This document shows positions 49,151 to 59,307 of a stretch of DNA of 64,000 nucleotides, piece after piece. The DNA is from Rugamonas aquatica. Its GTDB lineage: Bacteria; Pseudomonadota; Gammaproteobacteria; Burkholderiales; Burkholderiaceae_D. Each line of letters starts with the position of its first letter. Positions within the stretch are counted from its first letter, which is position 1. Both the position numbers and the translations under genes were made by a program. The notes beneath the pieces were generated by a model. It was not told the origin of the DNA. It worked only from the letters and a program-made list of their open reading frames with translations, and made no database searches. The DNA is taken from positions 1 through 64,000 of the forward strand of contig NZ_WHUG01000007.1 of the NCBI RefSeq assembly GCF_009380215.1, in the 5' to 3' direction.

Positions 49151-49195
49151 TGCGTACAATGTAAACAATCACGCACAAATACGCATAAACACGCA
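49151..49195 (-). promoter_or_regulatory. Helically phased ACGCA motifs: putative DeoR operators
   Basis: ACGCA begins at 49171, 49181 and 49191, exactly 10 bp apart, and its inverse TGCGT begins at 49151, two turns before. All four lie on one face of the helix between the regulator's start codon and the 3' end of the CoA-transferase gene. The flanks are A-rich. This suits a multimeric DeoR-type repressor acting on its own promoter. Confidence 0.5.
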
Positions 49196-49196
49196 A

Positions 49197-51167
49197 TCAA
49201 GGTTCCTGCAAACGCAGCAAGGCCTCGGCCGAGTTGGCGAACAGCGCGGCATCCTTCTCGATACGACGGAAGGCGCGTCCCAGACTGGCGCGCATGAAGG
49301 TGCTGTGTGCGTAGCGCGTCACCTTGCTGTAGTAGCGCTCCGCGAGATCGTTCACGGAGGCCACGTACTGGTCCATCAAATCCGGCGAGATCGAGAAGTT
49401 ATCGTAGTTGATCACCGCCGGCACCTTGCGCCCCAACGGCGCCAGGCGCTCCGCCACCATCTCGCAGATGGCGGCGATAGTGGCGGCGTCGCTCACCTCG
49501 AAGCCTTCGAAGTTCACGAAGAACAGTTCCTGCTGCGCGTCGTACACCAGCCGCTGCTCCAGCGGCAGCGCGAGGAAGTCGCTGCGCCAGTTCATCGCCA
49601 GCGGCGCGAAGATGCGCGCATCCATCACCTTCAGCTGCGCGCTGATCGCAGGCTTGAAATCCATATGCGCCAGGATGTCGCGCTCCACATCGACACCCGG
49701 CGCGATCTCGATCAGCTCCAGCGCGGACATGCCGCCGTCCAGCACCAGCCGCATCACGCAGCGCTCGGTGATGAACAGGGCTTCCTGCCCTCGCCGCGCC
49801 GCGTACTCGCCGCTGTAGGTGCGGTGCTCCACCTCGTTGATGAATTTGCGCGTCGCGCCCTTGTCCGCCATGAAGGTGCCGACGAACACCACCTTGCGTG
49901 CGTTCTGGCTGATGTTGATGAAGCCCCCGGCGCCGGCCAGCTTGCTGCCGAATTTGCTGACGTTCAGATTGCCGTGGCGGTCGGCCTGCGCCAGGCCAAG
50001 CACCGCCACATCCAGGCCGCCGCCGTCGTAGAAGTCGAACTGGTAAGGCTGATCGATGACCGCATCCGGGTTGGTGGCCGCGCCGAAGTTCAGGCCTGCG
50101 GCCGGCATGCCGCCGATCACGCCCGGCTCCGCTGTCAGCGTCACCAGGTCGAGCAGCTTCTCCTCCACCGCCACCGCCGCCACACCCTCCGGCATGCCGA
50201 TGCCGAGGTTGACCACATTGTTCGGCCGCAGCTCCATCAGCGCGCGGCGGGCGATCACCTTCCGCTCCGACATCGGCATCGGCGCCATCGCCGACAGGGG
50301 TACGCGCACCTCGCCAGAGTAGGCCGGGTTGTACGGTTCGGCGAAAGTCTGCATATGGTATTCCGGCTTTTCCGCCACCACCACGCAATCGACCAGGATG
50401 CCGGGGATCTTGACCTGGCGCGGATTGAGCGTGCCACGGTCGGCGATGCGCTCGACCTGCACGATGACGATGCCGCCCGAATTGTGCGCGGCCATGGCAA
50501 TCGCCAGCGCCTCCAGCGTCAGCGCCTCGCGCTCCATGGTGACGTTGCCGTTGGCGTCCGCCGTGGTGCCGCGGATGATCCCCACGTGCACCGGCTGCGA
50601 TTTGTAGAACAGGTATTCCTTGCCGCCCAGCGTCAGCAGCTCGACCAGCTCCTCGTTGGTGCGGGCGTTGATCTTGCCACCGCCGTGACGCGGATCGACA
50701 AAGGTGCCGAGGCCAACGTGCGTCAGCAGCCCGGGTTTGCCGGCAGCGGTATCGCGGAACAGCTGGCTGATGACGCCTTGCGGCAGGTTGTAGGCTTCGA
50801 TCTTGCCGCTCATGGCCAGTTGCTGAAGCTTGGGCACCAGGCTCCAGTGGCCGCCGATCACCCGTTTGAGCAGGCCCTCGTGGCCGAAATGATTCAGGCC
50901 GCGCTCCTTGCCGTCGCCCTGCCCTGCGGCGTAGACCAGCGTCAGGTCGCGCGGATGGCCGCCGCTGTCGGCGGCCAGGAAGCGCCGTTCCAGCGCCACC
51001 GCGATATTCTCCGCGAAGCCGACGCCGACAAAGCCGCCGGTGGCGATGGTGTCGCCGTCGCGTATCAGGCTGACCGCATCGGCCGCGCTGACGATCTTGT
51101 TACGCTGAACGGCAGGTATGCCGACCATGGAAAAATCGAGAGTGCGCGGGATAGCAGCAGCGGGCAT
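49197..51167 (-). CDS. Acyl-CoA:acetate/3-ketoacid CoA-transferase (fused subunits, extended C-terminus)
   Basis: 656 residues. Both halves of a class I CoA-transferase are on one chain: alpha part with IRDGDTIATGGFVGVGFAENIAVALE and GKINARTNEELVELL; beta part with RRALMELRPNNVVNLGIGMPEGVA and the catalytic Glu (about E347) in LTAEPGVIGG. It resembles E. coli YdiF (about 530) but carries about 125 extra C-terminal residues, from NWRSDFLALPLEQRLVYD onward, of unknown role. The first 13 residues are optional (ATG for MVGIPAVQ). It transfers CoA between short-chain acids. It is 13 bp downstream of rmuC. Confidence 0.88.
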   Translation of the reverse strand: MPAAAIPRTLDFSMVGIPAVQRNKIVSAADAVSLIRDGDTIATGGFVGVGFAENIAVALERRFLAADSGGHPRDLTLVYAAGQGDGKERGLNHFGHEGLLKRVIGGHWSLVPKLQQLAMSGKIEAYNLPQGVISQLFRDTAAGKPGLLTHVGLGTFVDPRHGGGKINARTNEELVELLTLGGKEYLFYKSQPVHVGIIRGTTADANGNVTMEREALTLEALAIAMAAHNSGGIVIVQVERIADRGTLNPRQVKIPGILVDCVVVAEKPEYHMQTFAEPYNPAYSGEVRVPLSAMAPMPMSERKVIARRALMELRPNNVVNLGIGMPEGVAAVAVEEKLLDLVTLTAEPGVIGGMPAAGLNFGAATNPDAVIDQPYQFDFYDGGGLDVAVLGLAQADRHGNLNVSKFGSKLAGAGGFINISQNARKVVFVGTFMADKGATRKFINEVEHRTYSGEYAARRGQEALFITERCVMRLVLDGGMSALELIEIAPGVDVERDILAHMDFKPAISAQLKVMDARIFAPLAMNWRSDFLALPLEQRLVYDAQQELFFVNFEGFEVSDAATIAAICEMVAERLAPLGRKVPAVINYDNFSISPDLMDQYVASVNDLAERYYSKVTRYAHSTFMRASLGRAFRRIEKDAALFANSAEALLRLQEP

Positions 51168-51180
51168 ACCTGTCTCCGTT

Positions 51181-52500
51181 CTAGTCTATGTCGAGATCCT
51201 GTTTGTCGATCTCGGGTCCCAGCAGCAGCTGCGCCGCTTCGCTTGGCAGCGCCTCCACCGTCTTCAGCTTGCGCGCCATCTGGCGGCTGCGGGTTTCGGC
51301 TGTTTCGATATTCTTGGCGGCGCGTTCCAGCGTCAGCTTGGTGGCGGCCAGCACGTCGCCGAACTTACTGAACTCCGTCTTCACCGCGCCCAGCACCTGC
51401 CACACTTCCGACGAGCGCTTCTCCAGCGCCAGCGTGCGGAAGCCCATCTGCAGGCTGTTGAGCAGCGCCGACAAGGTCGACGGCCCGGCGATGCTGATGC
51501 GGTTCACGCGCTGCAGCTCGTCGGCCAGGCCGGGACGGCGCATCACCTCCGCGTACAGGCCCTCGGTGGGCAGGAACAGGATGGCGAAATCGGTGGTGTG
51601 CGGCGGCGATACGTACTTCTCCGAGATGGTCTTGGCCTCCACGCGCACTGCGCGTTCCAGCTCGCGGCCGGCCTGCGCCACGCCTTCGGCATCGGCGCGG
51701 TCGGCGGCGTCCAGCAGGCGTTCGTACTGCTCTTTCGGGAACTTGGCGTCGATCGGCATCCACACCGGCGCGCCGCCCTCGGTCTGGCCCGGCAGCTTGA
51801 GCGCGAACTCCACGCGCGCGCCGCTGCCGGCGATAGTCTCGACGTTCTTCGCATACTGCTCCGGCGTCAGCACCTGCTCCAGCAGCATCTCCAGCTGCAC
51901 TTCACCCCAGGTGCCGCGCGTCTTCACATTGGTCAGCACGCGTTTCAGGTCGCCGACGCCCAGCGCCAGCTGCTGCATCTCGCCCAAGCCCTGGTGCACC
52001 CGCTCCAGCCGCTCGGACACCTGCTGGAACGAGGCGCTCAAACGCGCCTCCAGCGTCGCATGCAGCTTCTCGTCGACGGTCTTGCGCATCTCTTCCAGGC
52101 GCGCGCCGTTGTCGGCTTGCAGATCCTTGATCTTGGCTTCCAGCGTGGCGCGCACTTCCTGCATGCGCGCGGCGTTCGATTCGGTCAGGCGTATCAGCGC
52201 CAGGTTCATGCTCTCGGCGAACTGCTTCAGGCTGCGGCCCTGCTCATCGCGGCCGACCAGGCCTTGCGCTTCAAGCTGGCGGCGCATGGCTTCGAACTGC
52301 TGCACGCTGGCTGCATGCGTGGCTTGCGCCGTGGTCTGCAACTGCATCCGCACTTCGCGTTCGACACGCTCGATGCGCTCGGCCAGGCCGCCATCGGCAT
52401 TGGCTCCGGCGCCGCCGCGCGCGCGCAGCAGCGACAGCACTTGCAACACGATCACCACGGCAAGCGCCGCCAGCAGGACAAAGAACTCGATCTGGCTCAT
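51181..52500 (-). CDS. rmuC: DNA recombination protein RmuC
   Basis: 439 residues. N-terminal TM anchor (FFVLLAALAVVIVLQVLSLL), a long coiled coil (about 38-170), then the RmuC nuclease-like core: GTWGEVQLEMLLEQVLTPEQYAKN, WMPIDAKFPKEQYERLL, DFAILFLPTEGLYAEVMRRPGL and GFRTLALEKRSSEVWQVLGAVKTEFSKFGDVL. It suppresses rearrangements at short inverted repeats, which is noteworthy in a genome segment this rich in them. It lies 4 bp after the globin gene. Confidence 0.94.
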   Translation of the reverse strand: MSQIEFFVLLAALAVVIVLQVLSLLRARGGAGANADGGLAERIERVEREVRMQLQTTAQATHAASVQQFEAMRRQLEAQGLVGRDEQGRSLKQFAESMNLALIRLTESNAARMQEVRATLEAKIKDLQADNGARLEEMRKTVDEKLHATLEARLSASFQQVSERLERVHQGLGEMQQLALGVGDLKRVLTNVKTRGTWGEVQLEMLLEQVLTPEQYAKNVETIAGSGARVEFALKLPGQTEGGAPVWMPIDAKFPKEQYERLLDAADRADAEGVAQAGRELERAVRVEAKTISEKYVSPPHTTDFAILFLPTEGLYAEVMRRPGLADELQRVNRISIAGPSTLSALLNSLQMGFRTLALEKRSSEVWQVLGAVKTEFSKFGDVLAATKLTLERAAKNIETAETRSRQMARKLKTVEALPSEAAQLLLGPEIDKQDLDID

Positions 52501-52504
52501 GGCA

Positions 52505-52903
52505 TCAATCCGGCTTGTTGCGCATCCAGTCGGCGGTTTGATAGAAGGACTCCATCAACCGCAACCGCAGCGCCTCGTCGATACCGACATCTTCCATCGC
52601 CCACGCCATCGCGCGCAGCCACTGGTCGCGCTCCTGGGTGCCGATGGCGAACGGCATGTGCCGCATGCGCAGGCGCGGATGGCCGTGCGCTTCGATGTAC
52701 AGGTCCGGCCCGCCCATCCAGCCGCTCAGGAACATGAACAGGCGCTCGCGCGCGTTGTCCAGCGTGGGCGGATGGGCGGCGCGCAGCAGCGCAAACTCCG
52801 GCTCCAGTTCCATCAGATCATAAAAACGGTCGACCATCTCGCGCACGCGCGATTCGCCGCCGATAACTTCATAGAGAGTTCGGGATTCAGTCATAACCTC
52901 CAT
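52505..52903 (-). CDS. Group II truncated hemoglobin
   Basis: 132 residues (or 129 from the ATG at 52894; GGAGG overlaps the first codons, leaving the choice open). The trHbII pattern is clear: LYEVIGGESRVREMVDRFYDLMELEPEFALLRAAHPPTL, then LSGWMGGPDLYIEAHGHPRLRMRHMPFAIGTQERDQWLRAM, with the proximal His in RMRHMPF and the group II Trp in QWL. It binds oxygen/NO in the cytoplasm. It sits between rmuC and the autoinducer synthase gene; a functional link is not evident. Confidence 0.92.
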   Translation of the reverse strand: MEVMTESRTLYEVIGGESRVREMVDRFYDLMELEPEFALLRAAHPPTLDNARERLFMFLSGWMGGPDLYIEAHGHPRLRMRHMPFAIGTQERDQWLRAMAWAMEDVGIDEALRLRLMESFYQTADWMRNKPD

Positions 52904-52933
52904 GATAGCGTACCGGGCGGCGAAGCGAGTGCA

Positions 52934-54193
52934 TCACACCAGGGCAAGCCGGCGCAGGCGCCGCGTCGACGACCAGTTCTCCAGGTCGGCCTCGCTGCGG
53001 ATATCGTCGCAGGCCTGGATGATGCGCGACAGCTGCGTGCGATCCAGGCCGGAGTTCAGCGTCAGCCGCACCAGCGAGCGGTTCTTCGGCGTGGCCGGCG
53101 CGCAGAACATGGCGCCGTAGATGCCATGCCGCTCCAGCAGCTTGCGCAGCGCCAGCGTCTTCGGCTCCGGGCCGGGCTCCAGCGCGATGATCTGCTCGCT
53201 GCCGTCGCTGACGTTGTAACCCAGCGTGCTCAACTCCTCGCGCACTTCGACCGCATGGGCGCGCAGCGCGGCGCGGCGGTCGTCGGCGGCGGCGACGAAA
53301 TCGATGGCGGCGTCGAACCACGCCAGCTCATGCCCCAGCAGGCAGGAACTGAAGATCGCCGGACGCGACTCCGACAGGAAGTAGCCCTTGAATTTGCTGG
53401 AGCAGGTGATGAAACCGGCGCGTCCGGCAAAGGCCTTCGCCAGCGAGGCTGTGCGGAAGTGTACCCGCTCGCTCAAGCCCAGATCCGCCACCAGTCCGGC
53501 GCCGCGCGGCCCGTGCGTGCCCAGCGAATGCGATTCGTCGACGATCAGCAGGCAGCCGCTGCGCTCGGCGATTTCCACCAGCTCGCGCAACGGCGCCACG
53601 CTGCCGTTGGTGCTGTACAGCGAGTCGACCACGATCAGGCCGCGCCCATGCCGCGCCAGCTGCTTCTGCAAATGCTCGATATCGTTGTGCAGGAAAGGCA
53701 GCGGCATCGCCCCGGCCGACTGCACGCCCTCCCACAGCGAGGCGTGCGCCTGCATGTCCAGGTAGACCGGGATGCCGGGCCCCGCCAGCGTCTGCACCAG
53801 GCCGACGTTGGCGGCCCAGCCGGACTGCGCCAGGATGCCGTCCTGCGCGCCCATGAACTGCGCGAACTTGCGCTCCAGACGGTGCTGCGCGCTGCCCTCC
53901 TGCAGGTACACGGCCGACATCAGCAGCTCGCCCTGGCTGTGCGCCAGCGCCGCCATCTGCGCGCCCATCAGCGCCGGTTCGCCGGCCAGGCACAGGTAGT
54001 CATTCCCGGCCAGGAACACGGCGCCGGCGGGGGTCGGTTGCCAGGCGTGCGGATGTTCGCCGCCCAGCAGTTGTTGGATGCGGACGATGTAGTGCTCGTC
54101 CATGCGGCGAGTCACAAAATCGGGCATGTGCTGCTCAGCTGGCGAGGAAAAAACCTGGGCGTGGACATGATCTTGAGCAATCGCGTTGGCCAT
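52934..54193 (-). CDS. jqsA: alpha-Hydroxyketone autoinducer synthase (CqsA/LqsA/JqsA family)
   Basis: 419 residues, PLP-dependent alpha-oxoamine synthase fold. Motifs: LAGNDYLCLAGEP, NVGLVQTLAGPGIPVYLDMQAHASLWEG, IVVDSLYSTNGSVAPL, IVDESHSLGTHG and TASLAKAFAGRAG, with Lys253 as the PLP lysine. Divergence from biotin/glycine synthases and pairing with a sensor kinase and LqsR-like regulator identify it as the quorum-signal synthase, as in the Janthinobacterium jqs and Legionella lqs systems. The signal would be an acyl hydroxyketone made from an acyl-CoA and an amino-acid-derived substrate. AAAGGAG precedes the ATG. Confidence 0.9.
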   Translation of the reverse strand: MANAIAQDHVHAQVFSSPAEQHMPDFVTRRMDEHYIVRIQQLLGGEHPHAWQPTPAGAVFLAGNDYLCLAGEPALMGAQMAALAHSQGELLMSAVYLQEGSAQHRLERKFAQFMGAQDGILAQSGWAANVGLVQTLAGPGIPVYLDMQAHASLWEGVQSAGAMPLPFLHNDIEHLQKQLARHGRGLIVVDSLYSTNGSVAPLRELVEIAERSGCLLIVDESHSLGTHGPRGAGLVADLGLSERVHFRTASLAKAFAGRAGFITCSSKFKGYFLSESRPAIFSSCLLGHELAWFDAAIDFVAAADDRRAALRAHAVEVREELSTLGYNVSDGSEQIIALEPGPEPKTLALRKLLERHGIYGAMFCAPATPKNRSLVRLTLNSGLDRTQLSRIIQACDDIRSEADLENWSSTRRLRRLALV

Positions 54194-54286
54194 TTTTAGA
54201 CTCCTTTGGTAGTTTTGGAAAAGGTTGTTTTTTTATGATTCCGTTAGCAACCTTGAGGCCAAAAAAACAAGAAGTGATTGACGCCG

Positions 54287-54304
54287 ATCAATTATTGAAT
54301 TGAT
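54287..54304. promoter_or_regulatory. Palindrome between jqsA and jqsS
   Basis: ATCAATT, ATTG, AATTGAT: a perfect 7-bp inverted repeat in the 171-bp divergent intergenic region, 61 bases before jqsS. A TTGACG -35-like box (54278-54283) overlaps its edge. The region is markedly AT-rich compared with the genes. It is a candidate operator for feedback control of the signal system; no clear -10 was found. Confidence 0.4.
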
Positions 54305-54364
54305 ATGCCGGATCGCGTTGTAATTTAAGGCGATCATGGCAACTTGATAAAAGTCAATCCGACC

Positions 54365-55645
<1,281 letters not shown>

Positions 55646-55648
55646 CAC

Positions 55649-56659
55649 ATGCATCTTCCCGTCTATTCCCATCCCACGCTGACCGTGCTGGTCGACGACA
55701 GCGACTCCTTCCTGCGCAGCCTGTCGTTCCAGCTCGATCCCATGCTGGCCAGCCAGACCTTCCACGACACCACCACCGCGCTGCAGTGGCTGCGACAGGG
55801 GTCGCCATCGGGCTGCGTGCCGCTGCACGTCAACTTCGACATGCACAACCTGCCGGCCGACCAATGCAATGTGGCGCTGGACCTGGAGCGCATCTACCGC
55901 ATCGGCGAGCAGCGCCAGCGCTTCGCCACGCCGTCGGTGCTGGTGGTGGATTATTCGATGCCGCAGATGAACGGCCTGGAATTCTGCGCGGCGGTGGAGC
56001 ATCTGCCCTGCAAGAAGATTTTGTTCACCGGCGCGGCCGATGAAAAGATCGCCGTCAGCGCCTTCAACCGCGGCCTGATCGACCGCTACATCAAGAAGAG
56101 CGACGACCACGCGCTCGACATCCTGGAGCTGGAAATCGCCGCCCTACAGCGCGACTACTTCGACACCCAGTCGGAAACGCTGCGCGAGCTGGTGCTGCTG
56201 CATAACTACCACTTCCTCGGCGATCCCGCGCTGGCGCGGCTGGTGCGAGAGCTTAGCGCGCGCATGGGCTTTGTCGAGCACTACATCTTCCCGAATCCGA
56301 CCGGCATCCTGTTCCTCGACAAGCACGGCAAGGCCAGCCTGATGATGATCGAAACGGAACAGGGCATGTATGCGCAGTACGAGATCGCGCGCGACAGCGA
56401 CGCGCCGCCGTCGCTGATGGATGCGCTGCTGGAACGGCGCGTGCTGCCGTTCTTCTCCGATCCCGACGGCGACGGCATGTACTCGCGCCGCGTCGGCGAG
56501 AGCTGGCACCGCTACTGCGCGGCGCCGCAGATATGCCAGGGCCGCGAGACCTACTACTGGGCGCTGTTCGACCTGCCTGCGCACTACTTCGACCAGCGCC
56601 CCTATTCCTACGACGAGTTCCTCAAGGAGCGGGCGGCGCTGGACAGCATCGCCGCCTAA
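55649..56659 (+). CDS. jqsR: LqsR-like response regulator with expanded receiver domain
   Basis: 336 residues. Receiver elements: VLVDDSDSF (acid pair D16/D17), VLVVDYSMPQMNGLEF (phospho-acceptor D101), LFTGAAD and YIKKSDD (K149/K150). The gap from acid pair to acceptor is about 84 residues, roughly double the usual. An insertion (about 52-94) follows the first half of the fold. The C-terminal 170 residues contain no HTH; they match the LqsR layout, where the output domain is not a classical DNA-binding domain. It is coupled to jqsS by a 3-bp gap. Confidence 0.86.
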   Translation: MHLPVYSHPTLTVLVDDSDSFLRSLSFQLDPMLASQTFHDTTTALQWLRQGSPSGCVPLHVNFDMHNLPADQCNVALDLERIYRIGEQRQRFATPSVLVVDYSMPQMNGLEFCAAVEHLPCKKILFTGAADEKIAVSAFNRGLIDRYIKKSDDHALDILELEIAALQRDYFDTQSETLRELVLLHNYHFLGDPALARLVRELSARMGFVEHYIFPNPTGILFLDKHGKASLMMIETEQGMYAQYEIARDSDAPPSLMDALLERRVLPFFSDPDGDGMYSRRVGESWHRYCAAPQICQGRETYYWALFDLPAHYFDQRPYSYDEFLKERAALDSIAA

Positions 56660-56764
56660 AGCGGCTGTTTCAAAGCGCTCGCAGCGAGGCGCGGCGACGA
56701 AGACAGTGCGCTAGCACGGCGAGGCGCTGCAACGAAGCTGTGGGCGTTTTGAAACGGCCGCTAA
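56660..56764. repeat. Long imperfect inverted repeat between jqsR and the ABC permease gene
   Basis: GCGGCTGTTTCAAAGCGC (56661-56678) is mirrored by GCGTTTTGAAACGGCCGC (56744-56761), with a GC-rich interior holding CGAGGCG and GCGAGGCGC copies. It begins right at the jqsR stop and overlaps the permease stop codon. It could act as a bidirectional terminator for the convergent genes and resembles dispersed intergenic palindromes; copy number elsewhere is not visible. Confidence 0.6.
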
Positions 56765-59298
56765 GCTTCGCGCAGCGTTTGCAGCGGCGGCTGGCGCAGC
56801 ACATTGCGCAGGCCCAGCCAGCCGCCGGCGATGGCGCACAGCGCGCCCGCCACCAGCCCGACCAGCCACACGGCGGGGCTGAAGCTCCAGGCGAACTTGA
56901 ACTGGTAGGTAGCCAGCGCCCAGCCCATCGCAGCCGCACCGCTGGCCGCCAGCACGCCGGACAAGGCGCCCACCAGCGAAAACTCGATCAGCTGCGCCTG
57001 CGACAGCTGCCTGCGCGTCGCACCCAGCGCGCGCAGCAGGCCGGATTCGCGGGTGCGCTCGTCCTGCGATCCCATCAGCGCGGCATACAGCACCAGCACG
57101 CCGGAAGCCAGCGTGAAGACGAACAGGAATTCAACCGCCGTCACCACCTGGTCCAGCACCGCCTGCACCTGCCGCAGCAGGCCGCCGACATCGACGATGG
57201 TCAGGTTGGGATAATCACGCGTCAAGGCATTCATCACCGCGCCCTGCCCTTGCGGCAGATGGAAGGCGGTGATCCAGCTTTGCGACACTTCCGTCATCGC
57301 CGCCGGGTTGATGATGACGAAGAAGTTGACCCGCATCGAACCCCACTCCAGCTTGCGCAGGCTGGTGATGGTGGCGTCCACCGGCGTGCCGGCGATATCG
57401 AAGCGCAGTTTGTCGCCCAGCTTCCACTTCAGCGTTTTGGCGATGCCCTCTTCCACCGAGGCTTCCGGCGCGCCCGGCTTGTCGGCGAACCACTGGCCGG
57501 CGCTGATCTTGTTCTCGGCCTGCATCTGCGCCATGGTCGACAGATTGAACTCGCGGTCGGCCAGGCCCCTGGCGCGGTCGTCGGTGTAGGTTTCTGCGGT
57601 GACGGGCTTGCCGTTCACCGCGGTCAAGCGGCCGCGTATCATCGGATACTGCGGCGCGTAGCTCACTCCCGCCGCCTGCAAGCGCTTGGCGATATCGGCC
57701 GCCTGCTCCGGCTGGATGTTGATGATGAAGCGGTTGGGCGCATCCGGCGGCGTGGCGTTGCGCCAGGCCGTCATCAGGTCGCCGCGCACCACGGTCAGCA
57801 CCAGCAGCGCCATCATGCCCAGCGCCAGCGAGACGATCTGCACCACCGTCGCCCCCGGACGGCGCTGCAACGAGCTGATGGCGAAGCGCCAGCTTTGATG
57901 GTTGATCGCGCGCCGCAGCGGCTTGAGCGCGGCCAGCGCGGCCCATCCCACCAATCCGAACAAGGCGAAGGCGCCCAGGAAGCCGCCCGCCGTGTACAGC
58001 GCCAGTTGCACATCGCCCGCCTGCCACAGCAGCAGTCCGACGAAGCCGGCCAAGCCCAGGCCATAGGTGGCCAGCGCTGTCACTTGCGGCGGATCCTGCT
58101 CGCGGCGGATCACGCGGTTGTGCGGCACTTTGCGCAGTTGCAGTATCGGCGGCAGCGCGAAGGCGGCCAACAGCAGCATGCCGGTGGCTACGCCTTGCAG
58201 CGCCGGATAGATGGTCGGCGCCGGCAGGCTGGCCGAAACCAGCTTGCCCAGCACTTCCAGCAGCACGTAATGGCCGCCGAAGCCAACCGCCACGCCCATC
58301 GCGCTGCCGGCCAGGCCGACCATCAGGAATTCGATCAGGTACATCAGCGTGACTTCATTCTGCGTCAGGCCCAGGCAGCGCAGCACGGCGCAGGCATCCA
58401 GGTGACGCTGCATGAAGCGGCGCGCGGCCATCGCCACGGCCACCGCCGCCAGCATCGCCGACAGCAGGCCGACCAGCGACAGGAAGCGGTCGGCGCGGTC
58501 CAGCGTGGCGCGCATTTCGGGACGGCCGTTTTCCAGCGACTCGACGCGCACGCCCTTGATATTGTTTTGCTTGATCTGCGCTTGCAGCCACTGCTCATAA
58601 GCCGTGGCGACTGCCGCGCCGTTTTGCAGCGACGACGGCGCCGCCACCAGCAAGCGATAGGACACCCGCGATCCGGGCTGGATCAAATTGGTAGCCTCAA
58701 CGTCGCCAAGCGCGAACATCACGCGCGGCGCGAAGGCCAGGAAGTTGGCGCCGCGGTCAGGTTCGGATGCGATCAGCTGCGCCACGGTGAAGCGCTTGTC
58801 GCCCAGTTTGATCTGGCCGCCGACGGAGGTCTTCAGGCTGCCCAGCAGGCCGGCGTCTATCCACACCGTACCTGGTGCGGGCACGCTGTTGGCGGCCGTG
58901 CCGTAGCTTTGCTCGGCCTGTTCAGGGTTGGTGGTGATCTTCAGCTGGCCGCGCAGCGGATAGCCGGGACCGACCGCCTTCAACGACGCCAGCAAGGACG
59001 TCGATTGCTCGCCCTCGCCCGCCTGCGCCATGCTGGGGAAGCTGACCGTGTCGGTCATCAGCAGCCCGCGCCGCTCAGCCTCCGCGCGCCAGGCCGGGTT
59101 GACCGGCAGGTCTGCATTGATGACGACGTCCGCGCCCAGCAGCTGATGGGCATCGCGATCGAGACCGCTGCGCAGGCGGTCGATGAAAAATCCGGTGGCG
59201 GACAAGGCGGCCACCGCCACCGTCAACGCGATCAGCAGGAAGCGCAGCTGGCCGGCACGCCAGTCGCGCAACGTCATCTTCAAGGCAAGTTTGAGCAT
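56761..59298 (-). CDS. ybbP: FtsX-like ABC transporter permease (YbbP family)
   Basis: 845 residues. One N-terminal TM, a large periplasmic domain, three TMs (LVGLLSAMLAAVAVAMAARRFM; LIEFLMVGLAGSAMGVAVGFGGHYVL), a second bundle, a second periplasmic domain, and a C-terminal FtsX domain (FLFVFTLASGVLVLYAALMGSQDERTRESGLLRALGATRRQLSQAQLIEFSLVGALSGVLAA). This is the duplicated-FtsX layout of YbbP, normally partnered by the ATPase YbbA and linked to lipase/esterase TesA. No ATPase gene adjoins it here. It is 9 bp downstream of the deaminase gene. Confidence 0.88.
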   Translation of the reverse strand: MLKLALKMTLRDWRAGQLRFLLIALTVAVAALSATGFFIDRLRSGLDRDAHQLLGADVVINADLPVNPAWRAEAERRGLLMTDTVSFPSMAQAGEGEQSTSLLASLKAVGPGYPLRGQLKITTNPEQAEQSYGTAANSVPAPGTVWIDAGLLGSLKTSVGGQIKLGDKRFTVAQLIASEPDRGANFLAFAPRVMFALGDVEATNLIQPGSRVSYRLLVAAPSSLQNGAAVATAYEQWLQAQIKQNNIKGVRVESLENGRPEMRATLDRADRFLSLVGLLSAMLAAVAVAMAARRFMQRHLDACAVLRCLGLTQNEVTLMYLIEFLMVGLAGSAMGVAVGFGGHYVLLEVLGKLVSASLPAPTIYPALQGVATGMLLLAAFALPPILQLRKVPHNRVIRREQDPPQVTALATYGLGLAGFVGLLLWQAGDVQLALYTAGGFLGAFALFGLVGWAALAALKPLRRAINHQSWRFAISSLQRRPGATVVQIVSLALGMMALLVLTVVRGDLMTAWRNATPPDAPNRFIINIQPEQAADIAKRLQAAGVSYAPQYPMIRGRLTAVNGKPVTAETYTDDRARGLADREFNLSTMAQMQAENKISAGQWFADKPGAPEASVEEGIAKTLKWKLGDKLRFDIAGTPVDATITSLRKLEWGSMRVNFFVIINPAAMTEVSQSWITAFHLPQGQGAVMNALTRDYPNLTIVDVGGLLRQVQAVLDQVVTAVEFLFVFTLASGVLVLYAALMGSQDERTRESGLLRALGATRRQLSQAQLIEFSLVGALSGVLAASGAAAMGWALATYQFKFAWSFSPAVWLVGLVAGALCAIAGGWLGLRNVLRQPPLQTLREA

Positions 59299-59307
59299 GG
59301 AGGTTTT

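Noticed and set aside
51188..54199. 1003-codon + strand ORF across rmuC, globin and jqsA
   Set aside because: It runs antisense to three recognisable genes and has Ser/Arg-rich noise composition.
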